Positions 7,901 through 15,687 of a stretch of DNA of 40,103 nt are shown here, in pieces. Below the pieces are notes generated by a model, which did no database searches, was not told the origin of the DNA, and was given only the letters and a program-made list of their open reading frames with translations. Every line of letters starts with the position of its first letter. The stretch's first letter is position 1. The position numbers were made by a program, and so were the translations under genes. This DNA comes from Clostridium sp. CAG:1013. Its GTDB lineage: Bacteria > Bacillota > Clostridia > Oscillospirales > Acutalibacteraceae. The stretch spans positions 3,520 to 43,622 of the forward strand of contig HF972668.1 of NCBI GenBank assembly GCA_000432995.1, read 5' to 3'.

Positions 7901-7942
7901 CGGGGAGAAGAAACGCCATTCCCACCGCGAATCTTCTCCCCG
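7901..7942 (-). terminator. Hairpin after the helicase gene
   Basis: CGGGGAGAAGA pairs with TCTTCTCCCCG over a 20-base loop, between the helicase stop and the ileS promoter. There is no T-run, so termination strength is uncertain. Confidence 0.4.
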
Positions 7943-7976
7943 CGCCCTACTGGAAACGCTTCCCTTGGGGACTGAG

Positions 7977-10124
7977 TTACAGCGTTTCCAGCTTCACACG
8001 GAACGAAATGCTTCTAGGGGTTTTCATCCCGTCGAACTGGATGACATGGGCTCCCTTCTCCATGTCCGCTCCCAGCACGGTGCCTTCTCCAAAGAGGAAA
8101 TGCCGCACCCGCTGCCCCTGAGCCATCGGGGCCACGTCCTTCGACGGCATAGAAAGCTGACTGTGGCGAATGTACTCCTGGGCTTCCCGGATCAACCCCT
8201 CCTGGGGCGGCTGGACATAAGACAGCAGGCTTTGGTCCATGTCCAGAATAAACCGGGACGGGTACCGAGGAGAACCGTCAAAGTTTCGGCCGTCCGCCTC
8301 GGAAAGATACAGGCCCCGCTCTGCTCGGGTCACCGCCACAAAAGCCAGACGGCGCTCCTCCTCCATAGCAGGTAGGGTACGCACTTTCCGGGAAGGAAAG
8401 ATTCCCTCGTTCATGGCGCAGAGGAACACGTAAGGAAATTCCAAACCCTTGGCAGCGTGGACGGTCATCAGCTTCACCCGGTCGCCGGGCTCCCCTGTAT
8501 CGGCATTGGTGAACAGAGCCACATGGTTGAGATAATGAGGCAAGGTAACCTCCTCCCCACAGGTGGTCTCATACTCGTACACTGACTGCTTCAGCTCCGC
8601 CAGATTATCCAGCCGCTCCTGACTGCCCTCAGTGCGAAGCATGGTCTCGTAGCCGCTCTCGTTGAGCAGGGCGGAAAGCACCTCGGAAACGGGGCGGCCC
8701 TCATAGCTTTGCGAAAAGTCACGGATCAGGTTGAGAAACTGCCGAGCCTTAGTGCCCTGGAACAGGGGGCCGTCCACATTCTCCTCCAACGCCTGGAACA
8801 GGGAGCATCCGGCGGCTTCCGCTGCCTCCTGCAAAAAAGCCATACGCCGCTTTCCCAGGTTCCGCTTGGGGACGTTGGCGATCCGCCGGAAGGAAAGGTC
8901 GTCCTTGAAGGCGATCATCCGAAGATAGCTTAGGGCGTCTTTGATCTCCATCCTGTCAAAGAACTGAACTCCACTGTAAATAGTATAAGGGATCTGTTTT
9001 TGCAGGAACACCTCCTCCACCGCCCGCGTCACGTAGTGGGCCCGGTAGAGCACCGCTATATCTCGGTAGGGCACCCCCTGGCTGTGGAGTTCCTCTATTT
9101 GGGAGACCATCCACAGAGCTTCCGCTTCCTGGTTCTCCGAAAAGCAGCATACCACCGGCCCGCCGGAGGGCAGCTTGGGGATCAGGTCCTTTTTCATCCG
9201 GTGTTGGTTTTTATCAATTAGGGAATTGGCCGCCCCCAAGATCTCCGGGGTAGAGCGGTAATTCTCCATCATCATGATGGTCCTCACATTGGGAAAAGCC
9301 TTATCAAAGTCCAGCAGGAACTTCACGTCGGCGCCTCGCCAGGTGTAGATGGTCTGGTCCGGATCCCCCACGATGAACAGGTTCTTGTGGTAGCCGCAGA
9401 GCACCTCCATCAAGTTGTATTGCAGCTGGTCGATATCCTGAAACTCGTCAATCATGATATATTCCAGCCGCTGCTGCCATTTCAGGCGGATGTCCGGATG
9501 CTCCTGGAATATGTACAGGGAGAATTTGATCAAGTCGTTGTAGTCCAGGCCGAAACACTTCTTCTCCTGGTACAGGTAGCCGTAAAAGATAATATCATCC
9601 GCGGCTGTGGCCTGGTCATACTTTTCTTTCAGGGTCTCCAGGGACATGGTGAGCATGTCCTTGTAATACTCCGGCTCTTTGTTCAGCTTGCGGATCTCGA
9701 TCATATCACGGGCATCGGAGAAAGTCCTGTCCCGGAGAGTGAGCCCCCGTTCCTCATATATGATCTGAAGCATGGCGTCGATATCCCCGTTATCCAACAC
9801 CAGAAAACTCTTGGGATACTGGACCGCATGGCTGTCCTCCTGGAGGATGGACACGCAGAATCCGTGAAAGGTGTTGATATAGCCGGTGTCGTTGTCCCCG
9901 GTGAGCTGGTGGATACGCTGGCGCATCTCATTTGCGGACTTATTGGTGAAGGTGACGCACAGGATGTTCCCAGGCAGGATGCCCAGTTCGTTTACAAGAA
10001 ACGCAAACCTATGGGACAGAGCCCTGGTCTTTCCCGATCCAGCCCCGGCAATCACCCGCACGAACCCCTCTGTGGTGGTCACCGCTTCCCGTTGAGCGCT
10101 GTTCAATCCTTCCAGAATCTCCAT
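7977..10124 (-). CDS. pcrA: UvrD/PcrA-family ATP-dependent 3'-5' DNA helicase
   Basis: This 715-residue superfamily 1A helicase is used in repair and replication-fork maintenance. It starts with LNSAQREAV (Q motif), has Walker A AGAGSGKT at residues 26-33, motif Ia TFTNKSANEM, Walker B DEFQDID, motif III VGDPDQTIYTWRGA, motif IV ENYRSTPEIL, motif V VKLMTVHAAKGLEFPYVF and motif VI VAVTRAERGLYL. The C-terminus (GQRVRHFLFGEGTVLG) is the Tudor-like tail typical of PcrA, which binds RNA polymerase. Length matches PcrA (about 720-750). The start ATG has GGAGG nine bases upstream and a promoter nearby. A second UvrD-type paralogue elsewhere in the genome cannot be excluded, so the exact symbol is probable rather than certain. 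Confidence 0.9.
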   Translation of the reverse strand: MEILEGLNSAQREAVTTTEGFVRVIAGAGSGKTRALSHRFAFLVNELGILPGNILCVTFTNKSANEMRQRIHQLTGDNDTGYINTFHGFCVSILQEDSHAVQYPKSFLVLDNGDIDAMLQIIYEERGLTLRDRTFSDARDMIEIRKLNKEPEYYKDMLTMSLETLKEKYDQATAADDIIFYGYLYQEKKCFGLDYNDLIKFSLYIFQEHPDIRLKWQQRLEYIMIDEFQDIDQLQYNLMEVLCGYHKNLFIVGDPDQTIYTWRGADVKFLLDFDKAFPNVRTIMMMENYRSTPEILGAANSLIDKNQHRMKKDLIPKLPSGGPVVCCFSENQEAEALWMVSQIEELHSQGVPYRDIAVLYRAHYVTRAVEEVFLQKQIPYTIYSGVQFFDRMEIKDALSYLRMIAFKDDLSFRRIANVPKRNLGKRRMAFLQEAAEAAGCSLFQALEENVDGPLFQGTKARQFLNLIRDFSQSYEGRPVSEVLSALLNESGYETMLRTEGSQERLDNLAELKQSVYEYETTCGEEVTLPHYLNHVALFTNADTGEPGDRVKLMTVHAAKGLEFPYVFLCAMNEGIFPSRKVRTLPAMEEERRLAFVAVTRAERGLYLSEADGRNFDGSPRYPSRFILDMDQSLLSYVQPPQEGLIREAQEYIRHSQLSMPSKDVAPMAQGQRVRHFLFGEGTVLGADMEKGAHVIQFDGMKTPRSISFRVKLETL

Positions 10125-10155
10125 GGCTGCCCCTCCAAAACAGAACGTTTGTTTT

Positions 10156-10184
10156 ATTATACCAGCATACGGCGAGGGTTACAA
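10156..10184 (-). promoter_or_regulatory. Sigma-A promoter of the helicase gene
   Basis: TTGTAA and TATAAT have 17-base spacing on the minus strand, with an extended TGG before the -10, about 30 bases upstream of the start codon. Confidence 0.75.
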
Positions 10185-10250
10185 GAGAAAGTTCCCTCTT
10201 ACCACTTAAAAAAGAGAGCTTCCGCGCTGCCCCACTTCCCCGTTTCCCGC

Positions 10251-10283
10251 AAAAAAAGAGAACCCCACTTTCGTGAGGTTCTC
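10251..10283 (-). terminator. Rho-independent terminator of the GDSL-SLH gene
   Basis: On the minus strand GAGAACC pairs with GGTTCTC, extended by a CAC/GTG inner pair, followed by TTTTTTT. Confidence 0.85.
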
Positions 10284-10311
10284 CAAAAACATATTCAGGT
10301 TTTAATGTAAC

Positions 10312-11745
10312 TTACTCCTCGACTTCCGCGACCACATTCTCGCAGAACTTCATGAGGATGCTTGCAGCGTGAGAACGCTGTGCACCAGCATCGGGAGTGA
10401 TGGTGCCGTCGCCGTTGCCGTTGATCAGGCCGTTAGCGTTGGCCCAAGTGAGAGCCTCCTCAGCCCAATCGCTGACCTTGTCGGCATCGGTGAACTCGCT
10501 CAGATCGCCCTCGTTCTCCACATCGTACTTCTTGTACAGTGCGTAGTTGTACAGCATCTGGGCAAAGCCCTCGCGGCTGATGGCAGTCTCGGGGCCAAAG
10601 GTTCCATCCCCGTTACCAGCAACCACACCGTTTTCCACAGCCCAAGTAATGGCTGTAGCATACCACTGGCTGCCCACGTCAGAGAACTCGTCAGTGAGCT
10701 CTTTCACTTCGGGCTGGCCCTCCAGATTGTAGAGGATCTGCACCACAGTAGCACGGTTCAGCACGGTGGTGGGCTCAAACAGGTTGTCGCCGGTGCCAGC
10801 CATCAGATCGTTGAAATAGGCATAGCGCACAGCGTCATAATACCACTGATCCTTGGCCACATCGGTAAAGGGCAGGGGGTTGATGGTCTCATCCAGCACC
10901 TTGGCGATCAGGCTGTGGCCATAGGCATTGGGATGGTAATCCAGGGTATAAGACTCCAGAGACACAAAGGTAGCATTGCAGGGATTCTTTTCCGCCTCAG
11001 CGAACACGGAATAGAGATCCACCACAGTGCAGGCCTTGGTGAGAGTAGGCATGCTGTTGATAACAGCGTTCAGAGCGGTGACGCCTGCGTCAAAGCCAGA
11101 GGCAAGAATGGTGGCGTAATCAGCATAGTCGGTGCCAGCCAGAGCTTTCGCCAGGAAAGTATAAGGATTGTACTGAGTGGTCAGAATAATGGAAGCAGTG
11201 GAGTTCACAGACTTGATGCTGACGATGGTCTCGATCATGGTGTTGGAGAAGGCCTCCAGAGCTGCTTTAGCCTCATCAGACTTGCCAAACTCCGTGAGAT
11301 ATGACAGAACAGTCACCAACAGAGTGGTATCACCCTCGGCCAGCTTCTGCTGGATCTGCTCAGCGGTCAGCTGGGCATCGGGCTCCTTACCCTCGTTGTA
11401 TTTCTTAGCGGCAAAGCTGTACAGGGCATTCATCAGATCGTTGCCGCCCACGGTGATGGTAATAATATCCGCGGAGGCAATGTCAGTGAGATTGTCCTTC
11501 ACAGTTTCTCCCAGATCGGCAGCGGTAACACCGTCCCGGGACAGATCCACCAAGGTATAGCCACAAGTGTCAGCCAGCACCTCGGGGAACGCTTCGCCCT
11601 CTTCAACGCCGTATCCGGACGCGATGCTGTCACCCAGAGCCACATAGGTCTTGGGAGTTTCCACCTCTTCCGCGCTTGCGGTCAGAGGGATCATGCAAAA
11701 TACCATGCACAGGCACAGCAGCATTGCCAGGATTCTCTTTCTCAT
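10312..11745 (-). CDS. Secreted SGNH/GDSL hydrolase with three SLH repeats
   Basis: This 477-residue cell-surface protein has a Sec signal peptide at residues 1-25 (basic start, hydrophobic core, ASA cleavage site). An SGNH hydrolase domain follows: block I ALGDSIASGYG with nucleophile Ser40, GGND at 100-103 (oxyanion), and block V LDYHPNAYGH with Asp269 and His271. Three S-layer-homology repeats follow from about residue 293: FTDVAKDQWYYDAV, FSDVGSQWYATAI and FTDADKVSDWAEEAL, each ending in a NGDGTF-like loop. SLH repeats normally bind secondary cell-wall polymer. The enzyme is therefore likely a wall-anchored esterase or lipase, possibly deacetylating polysaccharide; the ester substrate is unknown. 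The start has GGAGG. It stands alone between two terminators or promoters and has a leader of about 130 bases with a hairpin. Confidence 0.9.
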   Translation of the reverse strand: MRKRILAMLLCLCMVFCMIPLTASAEEVETPKTYVALGDSIASGYGVEEGEAFPEVLADTCGYTLVDLSRDGVTAADLGETVKDNLTDIASADIITITVGGNDLMNALYSFAAKKYNEGKEPDAQLTAEQIQQKLAEGDTTLLVTVLSYLTEFGKSDEAKAALEAFSNTMIETIVSIKSVNSTASIILTTQYNPYTFLAKALAGTDYADYATILASGFDAGVTALNAVINSMPTLTKACTVVDLYSVFAEAEKNPCNATFVSLESYTLDYHPNAYGHSLIAKVLDETINPLPFTDVAKDQWYYDAVRYAYFNDLMAGTGDNLFEPTTVLNRATVVQILYNLEGQPEVKELTDEFSDVGSQWYATAITWAVENGVVAGNGDGTFGPETAISREGFAQMLYNYALYKKYDVENEGDLSEFTDADKVSDWAEEALTWANANGLINGNGDGTITPDAGAQRSHAASILMKFCENVVAEVEE

Positions 11746-11846
11746 TTTGATTTCTGTCCTCCTTCTAAATATAAGGTAGCGACAATGCCGTTGAGGGATT
11801 CTGAGAAAGGGACTCTTTCAAATAACCCCCGGCACGTCTTGATCTG

Positions 11847-11869
11847 GGCCAGGTAATTTATACCTGACC
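11847..11869 (-). promoter_or_regulatory. Hairpin near the 5' end of the GDSL-SLH leader
   Basis: GGTCAGGTA pairs with TACCTGGCC (one G-T pair) over a five-base loop, starting about 8 bases after the predicted transcription start. There is no T-run. It may stabilise the mRNA or be an operator. I could not match the leader to a known riboswitch. Confidence 0.45.
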
Positions 11870-11883
11870 TATTTACTTTTTTT

Positions 11884-11911
11884 ATTATACCATATAAAAA
11901 TAGATTTGCCA
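11884..11911 (-). promoter_or_regulatory. Extended -10 promoter of the GDSL-SLH gene
   Basis: TGGTATAAT on the minus strand is an extended -10. The best -35 is a weak TGGCAA at 16-base spacing. The surrounding 11880-11990 interval is very AT-rich. Confidence 0.6.
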
Positions 11912-11991
11912 TCCCCTCTTTTTGGAATAAAATGGAAATAATTTCTTAATTAATTTCAACCAAGATACGGACTTTTTTTTCTCAAAAAGGC

Positions 11992-12020
11992 TTGCGCTAT
12001 TCTCACCCACAGGGTATAAT
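11992..12020 (+). promoter_or_regulatory. Sigma-A promoter of the antiporter gene
   Basis: TTGCGC and TATAAT are separated by 17 bases. The predicted start falls right at the fluoride aptamer. Confidence 0.8.
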
Positions 12021-12026
12021 GAATTT

Positions 12027-12126
12027 CACGGGAATGAAGTGCTCCCTTGGGAAACCTAAACCGCTTTTTAAGCTGATGACTTCTGCGAGACATTCTATTT
12101 TTTCGCAGAAAGGCATCAGCTTTTTT
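12027..12126 (+). promoter_or_regulatory. Fluoride riboswitch (crcB motif) with intrinsic terminator
   Basis: The aptamer (12027-12087) has the conserved order of the crcB motif: GGGAATGAAGTGCTCCC as P1/L1, a second segment with AACCTAAACCGC, then CTGATGACTTCTG. The last segment is reused as the 5' arm of a terminator. AAGCTGATG (12070-12078) pairs with CATCAGCTT (12114-12122) and CTGCGA with TCGCAG, followed by TTTTTT. Fluoride binding should hold the CTGATGAC segment in the aptamer and prevent termination. The class is known to control fluoride channels and Na+/H+ antiporters, which fits the gene immediately downstream. Confidence 0.92.
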
Positions 12127-12147
12127 GCGTCCTAAGGAGGAAAAATC

Positions 12148-13353
12148 ATGTTGACATCTCTGGCGTTTATCTTTCTGGTAGGGCTGGCCATGGCCGCCAT
12201 CTGCCAGCGTCTAAAACTGCCCCGGATCATCGGAATGCTGGTGACCGGCATCGTTCTGGGGCCCTACGTGCTGGATCTGCTGGATCCCTCCATTCTGGCG
12301 ATCTCTTCGGAACTGCGGCAGATGGCTCTGATCATCATCCTGCTGAAAGCGGGACTGTCCCTGAATCTGGCCGACCTGAAAAAAGTGGGCCGCCCAGCCA
12401 TTCTCATGTCCTGCGTGCCTGCCAGCTGTGAGATCCTTGGATTTATACTGTTCGCCCCCCTGGTGCTGGGGATCACCCGCACGGAAGCCGCTGTCATGGG
12501 CTCGGTGCTGGCGGCTGTATCACCGGCAGTGGTGGTACCTCGAATGGTTCAGCTGATGGAGAGCAAGTACGGCACCGGTAAAAGCATTCCCCAGCTCATT
12601 ATGGCAGGGGCATCCTGCGATGACATTTTCGTCATCGTACTGTTTTCCACTTTTGTAGGAATGGCCCAAGGTGGCAGTGCCAATCTGATGGATCTGGCTT
12701 CTATCCCGATCTCCATTGTTCTGGGAATTCTTCTGGGTGCTATCGCTGGGTTTATCCTGAGCCTGTTTTTCGAGACTGCCTACGCCCACAAGCACTACGT
12801 GCGCAACAGCATGAAGGTGATCGTAGTGCTTGGGACTGCCTTCCTGCTGATGGCCATAGAGACCTGGCTGGAGGGGATCGTCTCCCTGTCTGGTCTGCTG
12901 GCAGTGATGAGCATGGCCTGTGTTATCAAACTGAAAAGTACGCCTTCTGTGTCCTTACGGCTTTCGGAGAAGTTCGGTAAGTTATGGCTTGCCGCGGAAG
13001 TGATCCTGTTTGTGCTGGTGGGCGCTGCGGTGGACATCCGCTATACTCTGGACGCAGGTATCGCTGCCGTTGGGATGATCTTGATCGCTTTGGCATTCCG
13101 TTGTGTGGGTGTGAGCCTTTGCATGCTGAAAACTCCCTTGAATAAGAAAGAGCGGCTGTTCTGTGTGATCGCCTACTTGCCCAAAGCCACTGTGCAGGCG
13201 GCTATCGGCTCTGTTCCCCTGGCTATGGGCCTGCCCTGCGGTCAGATCGTGCTCTCCGTGGCGGTGCTGGCTATTCTCATCACAGCACCTTTGGGGGCCA
13301 TTGGAATGGACGCCACATATAAACGGCTTCTCACTCGGGAAGAAACCACCTAA
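12148..13353 (+). CDS. Na+/H+ antiporter-type cation:proton exchanger, fluoride-inducible
   Basis: This 401-residue polytopic membrane protein of the monovalent cation:proton antiporter superfamily (CPA, PF00999-like) has about 11-12 hydrophobic helices. The N-terminal part (LPRIIGMLVTGIVLGPYVLDLL) is the typical helix 1-2 signature. A helix around residues 110-125 contains VLAAVSPAVVVPRMV, and MAGASCDDIFVIVLFSTFVG carries the Asp pair at the usual ion-binding site. The later half has KLWLAAEVILFVLVGAAVDI and AYLPKATVQAAIGSVPLA, which match the second repeat. The AAGGAGG ribosome site fixes the start. It follows a fluoride riboswitch, so it probably helps restore pH or ion balance, or exports fluoride-related load, under fluoride stress. 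Transported ion not proven. Confidence 0.9.
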   Translation: MLTSLAFIFLVGLAMAAICQRLKLPRIIGMLVTGIVLGPYVLDLLDPSILAISSELRQMALIIILLKAGLSLNLADLKKVGRPAILMSCVPASCEILGFILFAPLVLGITRTEAAVMGSVLAAVSPAVVVPRMVQLMESKYGTGKSIPQLIMAGASCDDIFVIVLFSTFVGMAQGGSANLMDLASIPISIVLGILLGAIAGFILSLFFETAYAHKHYVRNSMKVIVVLGTAFLLMAIETWLEGIVSLSGLLAVMSMACVIKLKSTPSVSLRLSEKFGKLWLAAEVILFVLVGAAVDIRYTLDAGIAAVGMILIALAFRCVGVSLCMLKTPLNKKERLFCVIAYLPKATVQAAIGSVPLAMGLPCGQIVLSVAVLAILITAPLGAIGMDATYKRLLTREETT

Positions 13354-13374
13354 ACGCTCTCCCCCCAAACATAA

Positions 13375-13420
13375 AAAACCGCCGGTTACTCTGTTCTCAG
13401 AGCCCGGCGGTTTTCTTTTT
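13375..13420 (+). terminator. Rho-independent terminator of the antiporter gene
   Basis: AAAACCGCCGG pairs with CCGGCGGTTTT over an 18-base loop, followed by CTTTTT. Confidence 0.85.
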
Positions 13421-13484
13421 GCTAGCATAAGGCGGGAGATTTGCACGAAGCAACGTGAAAGGCTTAAACCTTTACACACTCTTT

Positions 13485-13560
13485 AAAAAAACGCAAAAAG
13501 TCCTGTATTGCCTATGCTTTACTTCTTTGAGTTTGTCGCTTATCATGTAAAGCAATACAG
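13485..13560 (-). terminator. Long bulged hairpin and T-tracts downstream of GH127 gene
   Basis: On the minus strand CTGTATTGCTTTAC pairs with GTAAAGC and AATACAG, interrupted by a six-base bulge. It is followed by CTTTTTGCGTTTTTTT. The loop is about 24 bases, unusually large, but position and T-tract fit termination after the GH127 gene. I see no gene in 13421-13591. Confidence 0.6.
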
Positions 13561-13591
13561 ATTTACTCCCATAATCCGGAATTGAGATTCC

Positions 13592-15451
13592 TCAGCACCG
13601 CTTCAACGGGAAATACACGGAATAAGCCTCGTAGCCCACCTGGTAGAGAGGGATAAATCGGATGCCCCGCTCCTGGCCTACGGTCTTGAAAGTGTCACGC
13701 CAGGCGCCCCATTCCCGTTCTCCGTCGTGAACGAGAACGCTGGCGGCATCGCCTTTCACCGTAAGCTGGCGCTCTTCCCCGCACAGACCCGCCAAGGTCA
13801 CAGGTCCGTACAGGAACGCCACGGTGTCAGGGTCTTCCGGAAGGCTCCAAGTGGTGATGCCCATGGGCATTTCCATGCGAACCACATCCCCACTCTGCCA
13901 CACACGGCGCAGGGAAACGAACCCGCTGGGCTTGACCCGCATTTCTTCCCCACCGTTAATAGTGACCACAGCCTCGCCCTGGATCCACCAAGGTGCCCGT
14001 AGATTCAGGGCAAACTCCACCGGGGTCTCCGTCTCAACGGTGATGACCTCCGCCCGGCAGTCGGGGTGGTGGGGATACTTGGCCGTGTTCTCGTGGATAT
14101 TCTGACGGGCGCTGGAAGTGCTGGAAAGATGGAAACTCCCTGTCAGGGTGTCCCGAGTCATGGAGAGGTGCACCGGCTGACCCTTCACCTCTACCTTTGC
14201 GGCAAAATTGAAATACTGGGCCAGGTACAGTTCCTCACCGTCCTGGTAGAGAATCCCCCGTTCCCAAGAGGAATTGCCCTGGACCAGAGTGCCGTGGCAG
14301 CAGAAAAAGTCATTGGTCTCGCTGGCCCATCCTTTTTTGGAGCCGGGAGCCAGGGGCAGGAAGTAAGTGAGCAGCCCCTCATCGGGAGTGTCGTAATGCT
14401 GGCCGTTGGTCTTGAACCGCTGCCAGTAAGCCTGGGCCATCAAACCGTTGTAGATACCCATTTCAATGTAATCGGCATAGCGAGAGTCTTTCGTCCACCG
14501 GAACAGGTAGTCCGCAAGGCGGAGCATATTGTACACGGTGCAGTACTCTTGGTTCTTGTCCCCCAGCCGGGCTCCCAGGAACCCTTTGGCGGACCAGATC
14601 TCTCCGCTGGTTTGGCCGCCGGTGGCATACTGGCCCCGCTGATCCACTGCCAGCTTCCAATAGGCTTCCACGATGTCACGCCAACGCTGCTCCCCGGTGA
14701 CTTCGTAAGCTCTGGCACAGCCCAGCACCTCCGGAATGGTGGTATTAGCGTGCATGTTGGTGAGCACGTCTTTGCCCTCCAGTAGGGGATTAAACAGCCG
14801 GCGGCGATAGTAGCGGTCCATCAACTCCCGATACTTGTCCTTGCCCGTATGGTTCAGCAGCTGGACCCAGATCTCCAACATACCTCCCGTCTCAAAGTCC
14901 AGGATGTCGTCGAACTGTTCCTGGGTAAACGTTCCAGACCACTGATAGAACCAGTCGGCGAAACGGTCGGCCACTTCCAGAGCTTCCTGATTCCCCGCCA
15001 GCTCGTACATGTCCACCAGACCCATAAAGGTCTTGTGGAGGTTGTACTGAGGCGCCCAGACCTGCTTGCCCCGGGCGATCCAATGGAGGTATTTCTCCGG
15101 GATGGAACCTGCCCACTGGCCGCCGTTCTCCTCCTGGCACAGGGCAAGCTCATGGACAATGGCGTCTGCCTTGGCTTTGATTTCCGCGTCTCCTGTGGCG
15201 TGATACCGTATGGCCGCCGCGGAGAGCCAATGACCCAGGAAATGCCCTCGAAGCTGGCAAGCCTGAGCCTCCCAACCCCCGTGGATGCCCTCCGGCAGAT
15301 AGGGTGTGGTAAACCGGCCCGCTTCCAGTTCAAAATTCAGCAGCAGGTTTTCCGATTTCAAATCCATCATATACTTGCGGTTCCGGCGCTCCCGGCGAAG
15401 AAGTTCTTCTTCTTTCAGAGTCATATCCGGCCCCCAAATGTTTTTCAACAT
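13592..15451 (-). CDS. GH127-type beta-L-arabinofuranosidase (DUF1680)
   Basis: This 619-residue intracellular glycoside hydrolase has an (alpha/alpha)6 barrel in its first 430 residues, then beta domains. The conserved metal and catalytic set of the HypBA1 family is visible: GGQTSGEIW with Glu284 as likely acid/base, EYC (Glu302, Cys304) and the Cys384-Cys385 pair (FFCCHG), matching the Zn ligands and the nucleophilic Cys of GH127. Such enzymes remove terminal beta-L-arabinofuranose from plant glycans or glycoproteins. GH146 is a close alternative. No signal peptide is present. I chose ATG 15451 with AGGTGGAG seven bases upstream; the in-frame extension to 15472 would need a TTG. It is transcribed divergently from the GH3 gene with a palindrome between the promoters. 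Confidence 0.85.
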   Translation of the reverse strand: MLKNIWGPDMTLKEEELLRRERRNRKYMMDLKSENLLLNFELEAGRFTTPYLPEGIHGGWEAQACQLRGHFLGHWLSAAAIRYHATGDAEIKAKADAIVHELALCQEENGGQWAGSIPEKYLHWIARGKQVWAPQYNLHKTFMGLVDMYELAGNQEALEVADRFADWFYQWSGTFTQEQFDDILDFETGGMLEIWVQLLNHTGKDKYRELMDRYYRRRLFNPLLEGKDVLTNMHANTTIPEVLGCARAYEVTGEQRWRDIVEAYWKLAVDQRGQYATGGQTSGEIWSAKGFLGARLGDKNQEYCTVYNMLRLADYLFRWTKDSRYADYIEMGIYNGLMAQAYWQRFKTNGQHYDTPDEGLLTYFLPLAPGSKKGWASETNDFFCCHGTLVQGNSSWERGILYQDGEELYLAQYFNFAAKVEVKGQPVHLSMTRDTLTGSFHLSSTSSARQNIHENTAKYPHHPDCRAEVITVETETPVEFALNLRAPWWIQGEAVVTINGGEEMRVKPSGFVSLRRVWQSGDVVRMEMPMGITTWSLPEDPDTVAFLYGPVTLAGLCGEERQLTVKGDAASVLVHDGEREWGAWRDTFKTVGQERGIRFIPLYQVGYEAYSVYFPLKRC

Positions 15452-15487
15452 CTTGCAACTCCACCTTTCCAAAAACTCTTTGCTCCC

Positions 15488-15515
15488 ATTTTACATGAAA
15501 TTACCGGAAAGGCAA
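15488..15515 (-). promoter_or_regulatory. Promoter of the GH127 gene
   Basis: TTGCCT and TAAAAT have 16-base spacing on the minus strand. The -35 region closely matches that of the beta-glucuronidase gene (shared CGGTTG-CTTTCC core with the same spacing). Confidence 0.7.
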
Positions 15516-15516
15516 C

Positions 15517-15555
15517 CGCTTTTTCTCTCTCATGACCCCCTGAGAGAAAAAAGCG
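15517..15555. promoter_or_regulatory. Long imperfect palindrome between divergent GH promoters
   Basis: CGCTTTTTCTCTC on the left matches GAGAGAAAAAAGCG on the right, with one extra base, about a 13-base spacer. It lies directly upstream of the GH127 -35 and 40 bases upstream of the GH3 -35, so a shared operator is likely. It could alternatively act as a hairpin in a read-through transcript. Confidence 0.5.
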
Positions 15556-15596
15556 CAAAAATCGTGCAAACAATCTAAATTATAACGTTTGTATCC

Positions 15597-15625
15597 TTGG
15601 CATCTTAGCGGTTTTGTGATATGAT
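15597..15625 (+). promoter_or_regulatory. Promoter of the GH3/GH63-like operon
   Basis: TTGGCA and TATGAT have 17-base spacing, 62 bases before the GH3 start codon. Confidence 0.7.
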
Positions 15626-15643
15626 TAAGAAGTTAACTCTTAA
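15625..15643 (+). promoter_or_regulatory. Near-palindromic operator candidate at the GH3 transcription start
   Basis: TTAAGAAGTTAACTCTTAA is a palindrome with one inserted base. It begins at the last base of the -10 and covers the expected start site, a classic repressor position. Confidence 0.45.
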
Positions 15644-15687
15644 ATGTATCCTATGTTTTTCCACATCATTGCCTAAGGAGGAACACT

